DNA of 64,000 nt from Acinetobacter sp. ANC 3929 (lineage in GTDB: Bacteria > Pseudomonadota > Gammaproteobacteria > Pseudomonadales > Moraxellaceae), in the NCBI RefSeq assembly GCF_000369405.1, contig NZ_KB850000.1, forward strand, positions 1,136,768-1,200,767, given 5' to 3'. A program made the position numbers and the translations under genes. The notes under the pieces are model-generated. The model had not been told where the DNA came from. It made no database searches and saw only the letters and a list, made by a program, of their open reading frames with translations. Below are positions 35,412 to 43,660 of the stretch, one piece after another. Positions within the stretch are counted from its first letter, which is position 1. Every line of letters begins with the position of its first letter.

Positions 35412-36821
35412 TTAAGGTGTCACAGAAAACTCAATACGGCGGTTTTTAAAACGACCTTCTTCGGTCGCATTATCTGCTACGGGGTTATCTGCGCCATGAC
35501 CTACAGCAGTCAATTGAGCCGCATCAACGCCTTGGCTCACGATATAATCGACCACGGCTTGTGCACGTTTTTGCGATAAAGCTTTATTGCTATCTGCATG
35601 ACCTGTCGAGTCGGTATAACCTGCAACCGTTAGTTTTGCATCTTTAGCGGTTTTCAGTAAAGTCGCAGCTTTATCTAAAATTGCTTTATTTTCATCTGGA
35701 ATCTGATTCGATCCTGTGGCGAAATTAATAATTTGTAGATTAAGTGCTTTAATCACCTCATTGATGTCAACTTTATTGCTATCAATATTGGCCAGTGCAT
35801 CCTGAGCAGCATTTAAACTATTGCTTACTGAATCGGCTGCACTTACAGGCGCGTCAATCACAACTTCCGTATTTGGAACTAGACCTTTAATCTTGCCTAA
35901 TAACTCATTCAGTTTGGCTGTATCATTACCTTTCAATGTAATTTTGTCACCCACCCAATCCAAAGAGAGATTAGGTACACCTTTAAGCAATCCCAACACG
36001 CCAGCAAGTCCAGCTTGATCAGTAAATGTCGCTGCATGTGCTGTTGCAGTATCTACGGTACAATCCTGACTGGAAGAGAAAACCTCTTTGACCTTCGCTT
36101 GAATACTTGCCAAAAATCCTTGATCACCCACACCGACTTGACATTGTGCAACATTGCCACTGGCATCCGTAGTTAAAGACAAGCTTGCAGGTACCACATC
36201 CGTACTTACCTGTGATGCCGAAGTACCTTCATTATTGACTGGAACAGCCACTTGTTTATGCTGACATGACTTCCATAACCATGCGATCAATAATGCTAAA
36301 ATAATGACAGCCACAATCGGTAGCCAAGCACGTGATTTATTCGCAGCGGCAGTGTTTGCCAAATTTGAAGCTGAGGTCGAGCTACTTGCGACCAGCCCTA
36401 ATGGAGCAAGCAAGCCGACTGCCCATGCAGGTAAAAGTGAGCGAATTGAATCGGCATGTTGTTTTAAATAATTCACGATACTTGATGTGTCATTTCCTGC
36501 TTCATTGGTCAAAGCAACCAGACTCTTTGGAATCGCCTGATTTAATGTATGCTCCACCTCAGCAGGTGGAACCTGACCACCCGCAAGATTAGACAGCAGT
36601 GCATTTTTAACTTGATCATTGTGCCCAAACAAATCAAGCAAAGAAGGTGAAATTGATTCTTTGAGTTTCTGAATAAGTTCAGGTTTTGCGGCTAATACGG
36701 AAAGAAAAATCGGATAGAACCTAGTTAGCAGCGCACTTTTTTCGTTCGCTAAACTGTCTTGACCACTCACAACTGCCGAGGTCACTTTTTGCTTTAACAA
36801 TTCCATTGGGTTTATTGACAT
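35412..36821 (-). CDS. OmpA-family protein with N-terminal cytoplasmic domain
   Basis: A 469-residue inner-membrane-anchored peptidoglycan-binding protein. Residues 1-130 form a helical domain (MSINPMELLKQKVTSAVV, LLTRFYPIFLSVL, LNQAIPKSLVALTNEAGND). One membrane segment follows (~164-182, WLPIVAVIILALLIAWLW), then a BON-like periplasmic part and a C-terminal OmpA domain (~360-469: INFATGSNQIPDENKAIL, GYTDSTGHADSNKALSQKRAQAV, VGHGADNPVADNAT, KNRRIEFSV). It lacks an outer-membrane beta-barrel, so it is not OmpA38 itself. A truncated tandem paralogue lies 200 bp upstream with near-identical upstream DNA. Confidence 0.88.
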   Translation of the reverse strand: MSINPMELLKQKVTSAVVSGQDSLANEKSALLTRFYPIFLSVLAAKPELIQKLKESISPSLLDLFGHNDQVKNALLSNLAGGQVPPAEVEHTLNQAIPKSLVALTNEAGNDTSSIVNYLKQHADSIRSLLPAWAVGLLAPLGLVASSSTSASNLANTAAANKSRAWLPIVAVIILALLIAWLWKSCQHKQVAVPVNNEGTSASQVSTDVVPASLSLTTDASGNVAQCQVGVGDQGFLASIQAKVKEVFSSSQDCTVDTATAHAATFTDQAGLAGVLGLLKGVPNLSLDWVGDKITLKGNDTAKLNELLGKIKGLVPNTEVVIDAPVSAADSVSNSLNAAQDALANIDSNKVDINEVIKALNLQIINFATGSNQIPDENKAILDKAATLLKTAKDAKLTVAGYTDSTGHADSNKALSQKRAQAVVDYIVSQGVDAAQLTAVGHGADNPVADNATEEGRFKNRRIEFSVTP

Positions 36822-36942
36822 TGTTATTCACTCCAACTCATTAAATTTATAATATTCAGATCGCTTAAGAAAAATGCGAACTACACGCAAATTGATGCTT
36901 TTTCATTCTAATCACTTGTGTGTTTTTTATTCGTTTTTATAT

Positions 36943-36978
36943 AATTTAAATACAATACTTACATCACACTTTACAAAG
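36943..36978 (-). promoter_or_regulatory. Duplicated upstream block, copy A
   Basis: A 36-bp block that recurs at 37714-37749 with only two mismatches (core TACATCACACTTTACAAAG). Each copy sits 119-122 bp upstream of the start of one of the two paralogous genes, so it probably carries a shared promoter or operator. Read leftward it includes CTTTGTAAAGTGTGATG. Confidence 0.6.
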
Positions 36979-37022
36979 TGAAGTACAAGATAGTGTATAT
37001 CCATCTTCAATCTTCCCCACGT

Positions 37023-37595
37023 TCACTTGATGAGTTGATATAGACAAACTAATGAAAAACTTGCAAAAATCAGGGTTAAAAATGGAAAAAATCGATAAGG
37101 TTTCTTCGCAGGTGGTAGATCAAGCTCTACTGGCTCCTCATGGATAGACTGCACCGGAACAGCAACTTCTTTTAAAAGTGAAAGCACCTCATCAGACCAA
37201 TTTGGTAACAGTGCATTGATCGATTGTTTATGTTCTCTCAGGTAATGAATAATGCTAATTGCATCATTTCCAACTTCATTCGAAAGAACAGCCAAACTTT
37301 TTGGAATCGCCCGATTAAGCGTCAGTTCAGCCTCTGCAACCGAAACTTTGCCTGCTGCCAATCGCAATAGCAATGCATTTTTTACTCGTTCATTTTCTTC
37401 CAACAAATCAAAAACAGACGGCGTAAGCTTTTCTTTTAGTTGATCAACCAATTCAGGCTTTTCTAAAAAACGATGCAAAAAAACAGGATAAAACCTTGAT
37501 AGAACATCATTTTTTTCATTTACCAAACATGTTTGGTCATTCACAATCACAGATGAAACTTTTTGTTTAAGTAATTCCATTGGATTTATAGACAT
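37023..37595 (-). CDS. Truncated tandem paralogue of the OmpA-family protein
   Basis: A 190-residue protein whose N-terminal ~130 residues match the 35412 gene: MSINPMELLKQKVSSVIV, VLSRFYPVFL, LNRAIPKSLAVLSNEVGND. After a Pro-rich linker it ends in a single membrane helix (FFPFLTLIFASFSLVCLYQL), so it has lost the periplasmic OmpA domain. The start at 37595 aligns with the paralogue; the frame opens at 37610. It stays intact and has its own copy of the upstream block, so it may act as a partner or modulator of the full-length protein. Simple decay after duplication is also possible. Confidence 0.75.
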   Translation of the reverse strand: MSINPMELLKQKVSSVIVNDQTCLVNEKNDVLSRFYPVFLHRFLEKPELVDQLKEKLTPSVFDLLEENERVKNALLLRLAAGKVSVAEAELTLNRAIPKSLAVLSNEVGNDAISIIHYLREHKQSINALLPNWSDEVLSLLKEVAVPVQSIHEEPVELDLPPAKKPYRFFPFLTLIFASFSLVCLYQLIK

Positions 37596-37713
37596 GTTAT
37601 TAAGCTCCAATTATTTAAATAATTTATTTCTCGTTTTTATAATTTTATGTAAGGCACATCTCATTTATTTTCTTACTTTAATCTAATTTTTTTATTTTTA
37701 TCTACATTTGTAA

Positions 37714-37749
37714 AATTTAAATACAATATCTACATCACACTTTACAAAG
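37714..37749 (-). promoter_or_regulatory. Duplicated upstream block, copy B
   Basis: Second copy of the 36-bp block described at 36943-36978. Its left-to-right end touches the hairpin at 37747, so promoter and terminator are packed together. Confidence 0.6.
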
Positions 37750-37780
37750 CAGAATAAGACTTTTGCATCTTATTCTGCTT
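37747..37780 (-). terminator. Hairpin terminator of pyrB-pyrC'
   Basis: Thirteen-base stem AAGCAGAATAAGA / TCTTATTCTGCTT with an 8-nt loop, 13 bases past the stop of the 37794 gene. The following T-run is short (TTTG), so termination may be partial. Confidence 0.7.
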
Positions 37781-37793
37781 ATTTCACATCAGT

Positions 37794-39026
37794 TTATGCA
37801 AAAGTTGCCAGTACTTTACCCGTCAATTGCTGACCAAGTAATGGCGTATTTTTTCCTTGTGAAACAATAGTTTCTTTAGAAACAGTCCATTTCAATTCTG
37901 GATCTACCAGCACCCAACCTGCTTCTTGTTGCCAGCGTTCCGTCATATTCGCCACTTGTGCTGGGATCGACGTCACTTTTGCAACCCATTCCAAAGGCTC
38001 AAATACGCCTTCCTGAATCAGTTGCACACCTAGGCCCACATAGGTATCAAAGGCAGTAATACCAGGTTGCGTTTCAGCAAACGGTGCCATTTTGGCAGAA
38101 CTGCTCAAAGGTTCATGATGGGTACAAATTGCATCAATAACTCCCTCTTTGACGCCCTGACGTAATAAGGCTTTATCTTGCTCAGAACGCAATGGTGGGC
38201 GTACATGAGCCAAAGAGTTAAAACCATCAGTCAATTGTTCCGTTAAATGCAGTTGATGCATCGCAACGTCCGCAGTCACAGGCAAACCTTTGGCTTTGGC
38301 AATACGAATCAGTTCTACAGATGCCCCACAAGACAAGAGACCAAAGTGTGCTTTTACACCAGTCACTTCAATCATCAATAAATATTTTGCGATTGCGACT
38401 GTCTCTGCGATCGCAGGAATCATTGGCAAGCCTTGACGAGAAGCAATAAAACCTTCGTGTGCGCAACCATCTTTGGCAATTTGTGGTTCTTCCGCATAGA
38501 ATACAACGGTCAAGCCCAAACCAGCAGCATATTCAAGTGTGCGAATTACCACATCATCATTATCAAAAGCAGCATTGGCATTTGAAACTGAGGTACAGCC
38601 ACCCTTCTTTAATCCCGCCATATTGGCAGGCTGTTTACCATTCAAACCTTGAGTCTGCGCGCCAATAATTTGCAGATAAATTCCACCATCTAATTGCGCT
38701 TTTTCAATCAAGCCATGAATCAGAGCACCATTGTCTTGAACAATTGGCTTTGAATCTGGAGGCGTAATCACATGCAAAATACCGTTGGCACGTGCCGCTT
38801 TACCTTCTGATTTTAAAGTTCCATGTTGTTGCTGACCAGGTTCACGCATTCGTGCGCACAGGTCCACCATGGTCGGCATTAACCATTTGCCTTGCCCATC
38901 AATACTTTCATCGACTTGATCTACTGCATCAATCAATTTACCATTTTCAATATAAACCGTTTTGACTCGATCAGTGTTTTGAATTGGATCGAGCACACGG
39001 ACATTTTCAATTTTTACTATACTCAT
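37794..39026 (-). CDS. pyrX: Dihydroorotase-like protein PyrC' (PyrX), catalytically inactive
   Basis: A 410-residue amidohydrolase-fold protein in the type I dihydroorotase group. The zinc-binding HxH of active enzymes (DxHxHxREPG) is replaced by VDLCARMREPG at residues 54-64, so metal binding and catalysis are presumably lost. Such pseudo-dihydroorotases next to pyrB are known in Pseudomonas, where PyrC' is a structural partner needed for assembly of active aspartate transcarbamoylase. The same role is inferred here from the lost residues and the adjacent pyrB (12-bp gap). A catalytic pyrC must lie elsewhere. Confidence 0.88.
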   Translation of the reverse strand: MSIVKIENVRVLDPIQNTDRVKTVYIENGKLIDAVDQVDESIDGQGKWLMPTMVDLCARMREPGQQQHGTLKSEGKAARANGILHVITPPDSKPIVQDNGALIHGLIEKAQLDGGIYLQIIGAQTQGLNGKQPANMAGLKKGGCTSVSNANAAFDNDDVVIRTLEYAAGLGLTVVFYAEEPQIAKDGCAHEGFIASRQGLPMIPAIAETVAIAKYLLMIEVTGVKAHFGLLSCGASVELIRIAKAKGLPVTADVAMHQLHLTEQLTDGFNSLAHVRPPLRSEQDKALLRQGVKEGVIDAICTHHEPLSSSAKMAPFAETQPGITAFDTYVGLGVQLIQEGVFEPLEWVAKVTSIPAQVANMTERWQQEAGWVLVDPELKWTVSKETIVSQGKNTPLLGQQLTGKVLATFA

Positions 39027-39038
39027 GTGATCTATCCT

Positions 39039-40055
39039 TTACAGTGCAATCGCTTCAATTAAACCTTGTTCTTGTAACTGGCCTTGCATCGCAAGTGCGA
39101 GTACCGCCATACGAACTGCAATACCATTGGTGACTTGCTTTAAAATCACCGATTGATCACCATCCGCGACACTTGAATCAATCTCAACCCCACGATTCAT
39201 CGGCCCTGGATGCATCACGATACAATCAGGCTTTGCCATTGCAAGGCGCTCTTTATTCAAACCATACATTTTGTAGAACTCAGCCTGTGAAGATAAGGCA
39301 GGTGAATCAATACGTTCATTTTGGATACGCAATGCAATAATCACGTCACAGTCTTTGACGCCATCATCCATTTTATTAAACAGACGGACATGTTCACCAT
39401 ATTCATTAAAGCCCACTGGCAATAGCGTATTCGGTGCAATCACCCGAATATCTTTACAGCCCAATGTTTGCAATGCAGCTACATTTGAACGCGCCACGCG
39501 TGAATGCTTAATGTCACCAATAATGGCAACCGTTAATTCTTCAAAAGGCTTTTTGGTTTCACGACGAATCGTCAACATATCCAACATCGCTTGGGTTGGA
39601 TGTGCGTGACGACCATCCCCTGCGTTAATAATTGCAACTTTCGGACATACATCTTTGGCAATAAAATGCGCTGCACCAGATGATGAATGGCGAACCACAA
39701 AAATATCCGCGGCCATCGCTTCCAAGTTCCACAGCGTGTCACGTAGCGTTTCGCCTTTAGAGGTACTTGAACGCGCAATATCAATATTCAGGACATTGGC
39801 AGACAATCGTTTTGCTGCCGCCTCAAAAGTCGTACGGGTGCGAGTGGAGTTTTCAAAGAATAGATTCATGACCGTCAATCCTTCAAGTAACGGACGGTTG
39901 ATCAAATTATTATTTTCATCTAAAAAGCTTTGTGCTGTATCTAAGATCTTGGTTAAGGTTTCTTTGGAAAGACCTTCAATTGTTAAAAAGTGCTTTAGAT
40001 TTCCTTGTTGATTGAGCTGGATCTGACTCAAAGTATGCAATGCCGCCAAGTGCAT
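39039..40055 (-). CDS. pyrB: Aspartate carbamoyltransferase catalytic subunit
   Basis: Condenses carbamoyl phosphate and aspartate, the committed step of pyrimidine synthesis. The 338-residue product has the carbamoyl-phosphate motif [12 protein letters not shown] (Ser70-Thr71-Arg72-Thr73) and [11 protein letters not shown]. Also present are [12 protein letters not shown] for aspartate and [13 protein letters not shown] near the C-terminus. It is the long-N-terminus type seen in Pseudomonas, which pairs with PyrC'. The downstream gene supplies that partner. Confidence 0.96.
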   Translation of the reverse strand: MHLAALHTLSQIQLNQQGNLKHFLTIEGLSKETLTKILDTAQSFLDENNNLINRPLLEGLTVMNLFFENSTRTRTTFEAAAKRLSANVLNIDIARSSTSKGETLRDTLWNLEAMAADIFVVRHSSSGAAHFIAKDVCPKVAIINAGDGRHAHPTQAMLDMLTIRRETKKPFEELTVAIIGDIKHSRVARSNVAALQTLGCKDIRVIAPNTLLPVGFNEYGEHVRLFNKMDDGVKDCDVIIALRIQNERIDSPALSSQAEFYKMYGLNKERLAMAKPDCIVMHPGPMNRGVEIDSSVADGDQSVILKQVTNGIAVRMAVLALAMQGQLQEQGLIEAIAL

Positions 40056-40070
40056 AAGAGATTCCTAACA

Positions 40071-40090
40071 CGTTAAGTTAACGCATTATA
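40071..40090 (-). promoter_or_regulatory. pyrB: Probable pyrB promoter with palindrome at the start site
   Basis: Read leftward, a consensus TATAAT -10 box (40085-40090) is followed by the 13-bp palindrome CGTTAAGTTAACG (40071-40083), which would cover the transcription start. The untranslated leader to pyrB is ~23 nt. No good -35 match was seen. Confidence 0.5.
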
Positions 40091-40135
40091 CAGACTTTAG
40101 ATTTCATTCGTAGTTGAAGTTTTCAGCACTTAATT

Positions 40136-40168
40136 AAAAAGGATGTAATTCCCCGCTTACATCCTTTT
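40136..40168 (-). terminator. Terminator of the 40195 gene
   Basis: Stem GGATGTAA / TTACATCC with an 8-nt loop, extended by A/T pairs and followed leftward by TTTTTAATT. Confidence 0.85.
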
Positions 40169-40194
40169 ATTTCACCTTTTAAATAACTTATCGC

Positions 40195-40566
40195 TTAACG
40201 TAACGCACCAATATAATGATGATGAACCTGTGCCTGATATATTTCTTCTTCAGTGACTTCCACAGAATAGGTTTCTAAAACCTCAGCTTTTACTTTTTTA
40301 GCTTCTGTTTTCACTTCTGTCGTCGTTACACTTGGCTGGGCATACAGATCAATTAATGGGCTTAAACGAGCAACAAATCGTGCGAGTTCTTGATCCTGAG
40401 TTGCCAAGGCAACGTCAAGCACATGTTTGGCATAGTCTTGATTATTGACTAAATACATTACATCGATCACACGACCACAAACACGTCTTAAACGGACATA
40501 CATTTGAGTCGCAATCGTAAAAGCTTCAGCATTGACCGATACTTCACTATTCATGCTTTCTTTCAT
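40195..40566 (-). CDS. Conserved hypothetical protein, 123 aa
   Basis: No family recognised. It is mostly helical, with no signal or membrane segment: an N-terminal helical part (VNAEAFTIATQMYVRLRRVCGR, then YAKHVLDVALATQDQELARF), a Lys/Glu-rich linker (~85-100), and a His-rich end (YQAQVHHHYIGALR). GAGG lies 6 bases before the ATG at 40566, supporting that start. It stands alone between pyrB and rlmKL with its own terminator. Confidence 0.65.
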   Translation of the reverse strand: MKESMNSEVSVNAEAFTIATQMYVRLRRVCGRVIDVMYLVNNQDYAKHVLDVALATQDQELARFVARLSPLIDLYAQPSVTTTEVKTEAKKVKAEVLETYSVEVTEEEIYQAQVHHHYIGALR

Positions 40567-40850
40567 AATATCCTCACAGCCATCAAATTAAAATTCTTAA
40601 ATTTCATCAGCTTTAAGTAAAATCATTTACTGATGTAGTGCAAATTTAAAAGCAAAAGCTGTACCAACTATGCAATAAAATAGCCAATTAAAATGAAATA
40701 CATCACGGTCCTCATGCCGCACCACCCCAGCTCAATGAAAAAAAATGTAATTATTAGATGATAAAGCTGGCAATCAAACAAATATGCACCGACAGAACCC
40801 ATAAAAATCAGTTAAAATAGCCGATTGCTAAAAATGTTTTGGAAATTTGA

Positions 40851-43055
40851 ATGAACGCTAAACCACGTCTAACAGACTATTGGGTCACCTGTGCGGACGG
40901 GCTTGAAACCTTACTACAACAAGAGCTTGAAGATTTAGGCATTCAAAATATCCAGCGTTTTGCAGGACGTTTAATATTTAAAGGTACATTGGAGAATGCG
41001 TACCGCATTTGTATGTGGTCTCGTTTAGCCTCTCGCGTGCTTTTACCTATTCATACCCATGAGCTTGAACATACGCACGATGCACGTGATGTTGCCGAAG
41101 AACTCTATGAAGGTGCAATCAGCTTTGATTGGTCTCTCATTTTTGCACCACAAAGTACCTTTGCCGTTCGCTTGCATATCGAACGTGACATTAAGGTAAA
41201 TTCTCAATTTGCGACTTTGCGTGTCAAAGATGGTGTTGTTGATTCCTTTATGGAAGCTGTTGGCAAACGCCCAAGTATTGATATTAAGCAACCAGAAATT
41301 ACACTGTATGCTTTAGCGGGTAAAACCGAACACACCTACTGTTTAGATCTGTCTGGTGATTCTTTACATAAACGTGGCTATCGTCGTTTTATGACCGAAG
41401 CACCGATCAAAGAAAATTTGGCAGCTGCGATTCTACAAAAAGCACAACTCGCACAATATCAGCCTGACATTATCCTCGACCCAATGTGCGGTTCAGGTAC
41501 ATTTATTATTGAATCCTTATTAATTTTGACTGATCGTGCACCTGGTTTAGTTCGCCGTTTTGGTTTTAATGGCTGGCACGGTCATGACCATGAATTGTGG
41601 ATGACGCTTAAAGCTGAAGCAGCAGAACGCCATGAACGAGCATTGCAGCAACCGCTACCACAACTCTATGCTTATGATGCAGACTGGGAAGCCGTAAAAG
41701 CAACACGTCAGAACATCATTGCCGCTGGTTTTGAGAATTTACTGGATAAAATTCAAATAGAAGAACGTACTTTAGCAGACTGGGATGACTTCCATGCTGA
41801 AGGTAAAAAAGCATTTATCGTAACCAATCCACCGTATGGTGAACGTCTAGGTGATAAAGCGTCTAACCGTTCGCTCTACTTGGGCTTATCTGCATTATTG
41901 CAAAAGAATTTTCCAAATCAACGTGCTGCAATTATTGCTGCACAAGTTGAGCAAGCCGATGTACTTGCCTTTAATGATCCGCAAATTTTACGTTTGATGA
42001 ATGGTAAATTACCTATTTATGTTCGTTTTGGTACAGTCAAACCTGCAACCGTTACACAGCCATTTTTAGCAACTTGGCAACCCCAACAATTTGAAAAAAT
42101 TGAAGGTGCTGAAGACTTTACCAATCGTTTGCAGAAAAACATGCAAGCATTGAAAAAGTGGGCTGTGAAAGAGAACGTCTATTGTTTACGTCTTTATGAT
42201 GCAGATTTGCCTGATTTCAATATTGCAGTCGACTTATATGGTGATCGATTGCATGTACAAGAGTATGCACCACCAAAAACCATTGATCCTGAAAAAGCCA
42301 AAAAGCGTTTTAATCTAGGTCTTGCTGCAATCCGTGCTGTGACAGGTTTAAACCGTGATGCCATTTTCATCAAAACCCGTGCAAGACAAGCAGGTACAAC
42401 ACAATATACCAAGCAAAGTACCGCCTCTAAACGTTTTATCGTCCAAGAAGGTGATGCACGAATTTTAGTGAACCTGACCGACTACTTGGATACTGGCTTA
42501 TTCTTGGATCACCGTCAAATTCGTCTGAGAATTGCTAAAGAAGCACGTGGCAAGCATTTTTTAAATCTTTATAGCTATACCTCTACAGCAAGCCTACATG
42601 CTGCTTTGGGTGGCGCAGCAAGTACGACCAGTGTCGATCTATCCAATACTTACTTAAATTGGTCGAAAGAGAACTTTGTACTGAATGGTTTAACGGTTGA
42701 CCACGCTGATGAACAGCATATGTTCTTTGCAAGCGATTGCTTTGAGTGGTTAAAAGAAGGTCATGAACAATATGACTTAATCTTTATTGACCCACCAACC
42801 TTCTCAAATTCGAAAAAGTTTTATGGCACTTTTGATGTTCAACGTGACCATATTTCACTGCTTAAACGTGCAATGAATCGTTTAACCAGTGATGGTACTT
42901 TGTACTTCTCCAATAACTATCGTGGCTTCGAGCTGGATGAAGAAATTGAGGCGATGTATCAAGTTGAAGAAATCACCTCTGAAACGATTGGTTTAGATTT
43001 CAAACGCAATCAAAAAATTCATCGTGCTTGGAAAATTCAACACCCAGCTATTTAA
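40851..43055 (+). CDS. rlmL: Bifunctional 23S rRNA methyltransferase RlmKL
   Basis: Fusion enzyme making m2G2445 (RlmL half) and m7G2069 (RlmK half) in 23S rRNA. The 734-residue product starts with a THUMP domain (~1-155, GLETLLQQELEDLGI). The RlmL methyltransferase follows, with DPMCGSGTFIIE and the N2-guanine motif TNPPYGERLGD. The C-terminal RlmK half has GLFLDHRQIRLRIA, NLYSYTSTASLHAA and IDPPTFSNSKKFYGTFDVQRDH. This matches the E. coli fused form (702 aa). The last 8 bp overlap the convergent gene. Confidence 0.95.
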   Translation: MNAKPRLTDYWVTCADGLETLLQQELEDLGIQNIQRFAGRLIFKGTLENAYRICMWSRLASRVLLPIHTHELEHTHDARDVAEELYEGAISFDWSLIFAPQSTFAVRLHIERDIKVNSQFATLRVKDGVVDSFMEAVGKRPSIDIKQPEITLYALAGKTEHTYCLDLSGDSLHKRGYRRFMTEAPIKENLAAAILQKAQLAQYQPDIILDPMCGSGTFIIESLLILTDRAPGLVRRFGFNGWHGHDHELWMTLKAEAAERHERALQQPLPQLYAYDADWEAVKATRQNIIAAGFENLLDKIQIEERTLADWDDFHAEGKKAFIVTNPPYGERLGDKASNRSLYLGLSALLQKNFPNQRAAIIAAQVEQADVLAFNDPQILRLMNGKLPIYVRFGTVKPATVTQPFLATWQPQQFEKIEGAEDFTNRLQKNMQALKKWAVKENVYCLRLYDADLPDFNIAVDLYGDRLHVQEYAPPKTIDPEKAKKRFNLGLAAIRAVTGLNRDAIFIKTRARQAGTTQYTKQSTASKRFIVQEGDARILVNLTDYLDTGLFLDHRQIRLRIAKEARGKHFLNLYSYTSTASLHAALGGAASTTSVDLSNTYLNWSKENFVLNGLTVDHADEQHMFFASDCFEWLKEGHEQYDLIFIDPPTFSNSKKFYGTFDVQRDHISLLKRAMNRLTSDGTLYFSNNYRGFELDEEIEAMYQVEEITSETIGLDFKRNQKIHRAWKIQHPAI

Positions 43056-43491
43056 TTACTATTTCGCCTGGTTCATCATTATAAGTCACATGAACATTGC
43101 CTGAGTCGAATTCATAAATCATGAAACGATCCGATGGCTGTGCATGTGGCTTAATCGTAGCCTCGCGCTTATCCTTGTCTCTTGTGTCAACAGCAAATAC
43201 TTTCTTTTGCTCTTCATGAGTAGATAGTACGCCATCCAAGATCGTATTAACTCTAATATCACCTAAAAATTTATCGCTAAGAATACGCTGTGAACGCCAA
43301 CGTTCTTCTTCTGGCTTCAAGGCATCTTGTTGAGCTTTAATGATAATACTAGGGAGCGCATTATTCAGCACACCTGTTTGTAAGGCGAGTGTTCCCTCAT
43401 TCAATGGCTGTGCAGCATTTACGATTGAAGATAAAACGGTCATCAACAAAATTACACAACTATATGTGCAATGATGTTTGCTATTTTCCAT
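43048..43491 (-). CDS. Exported hypothetical protein, 147 aa
   Basis: No family recognised. An N-terminal signal peptide (residues ~12-27, SCVILLMTVLSSIVNA) with probable cleavage after NAA suggests a periplasmic or secreted location. The mature part is charged and ends in beta-strand-like DRFMIYEFDSGNVHVTYNDEPGEIVIK. It is convergent with rlmKL (8-bp overlap), lying downstream of clpB but past clpB's terminator. Confidence 0.65.
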   Translation of the reverse strand: MENSKHHCTYSCVILLMTVLSSIVNAAQPLNEGTLALQTGVLNNALPSIIIKAQQDALKPEEERWRSQRILSDKFLGDIRVNTILDGVLSTHEEQKKVFAVDTRDKDKREATIKPHAQPSDRFMIYEFDSGNVHVTYNDEPGEIVIK

Positions 43492-43602
43492 TGCAATTCA
43501 TCCTGAATTTTTTTCTTATTTGTTCAAGAAACTAGCAAGTTTTTCATCAACTCGCAATGTCATTGGTAATATTCCTGAAAAAATCAGACCAGTTGCACCG
43601 AT

Positions 43603-43636
43603 ACAAAAAAAGATGGTGACTTTCATCACCATCTTT
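43603..43636 (-). terminator. Terminator of clpB
   Basis: Stem AAAGATGGTGA / TCACCATCTTT, followed leftward by TTTTTTTG, 25 bases past the clpB stop. Confidence 0.9.
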
Positions 43637-43660
43637 GGGGTCAAACATTAAAATTAAGAC

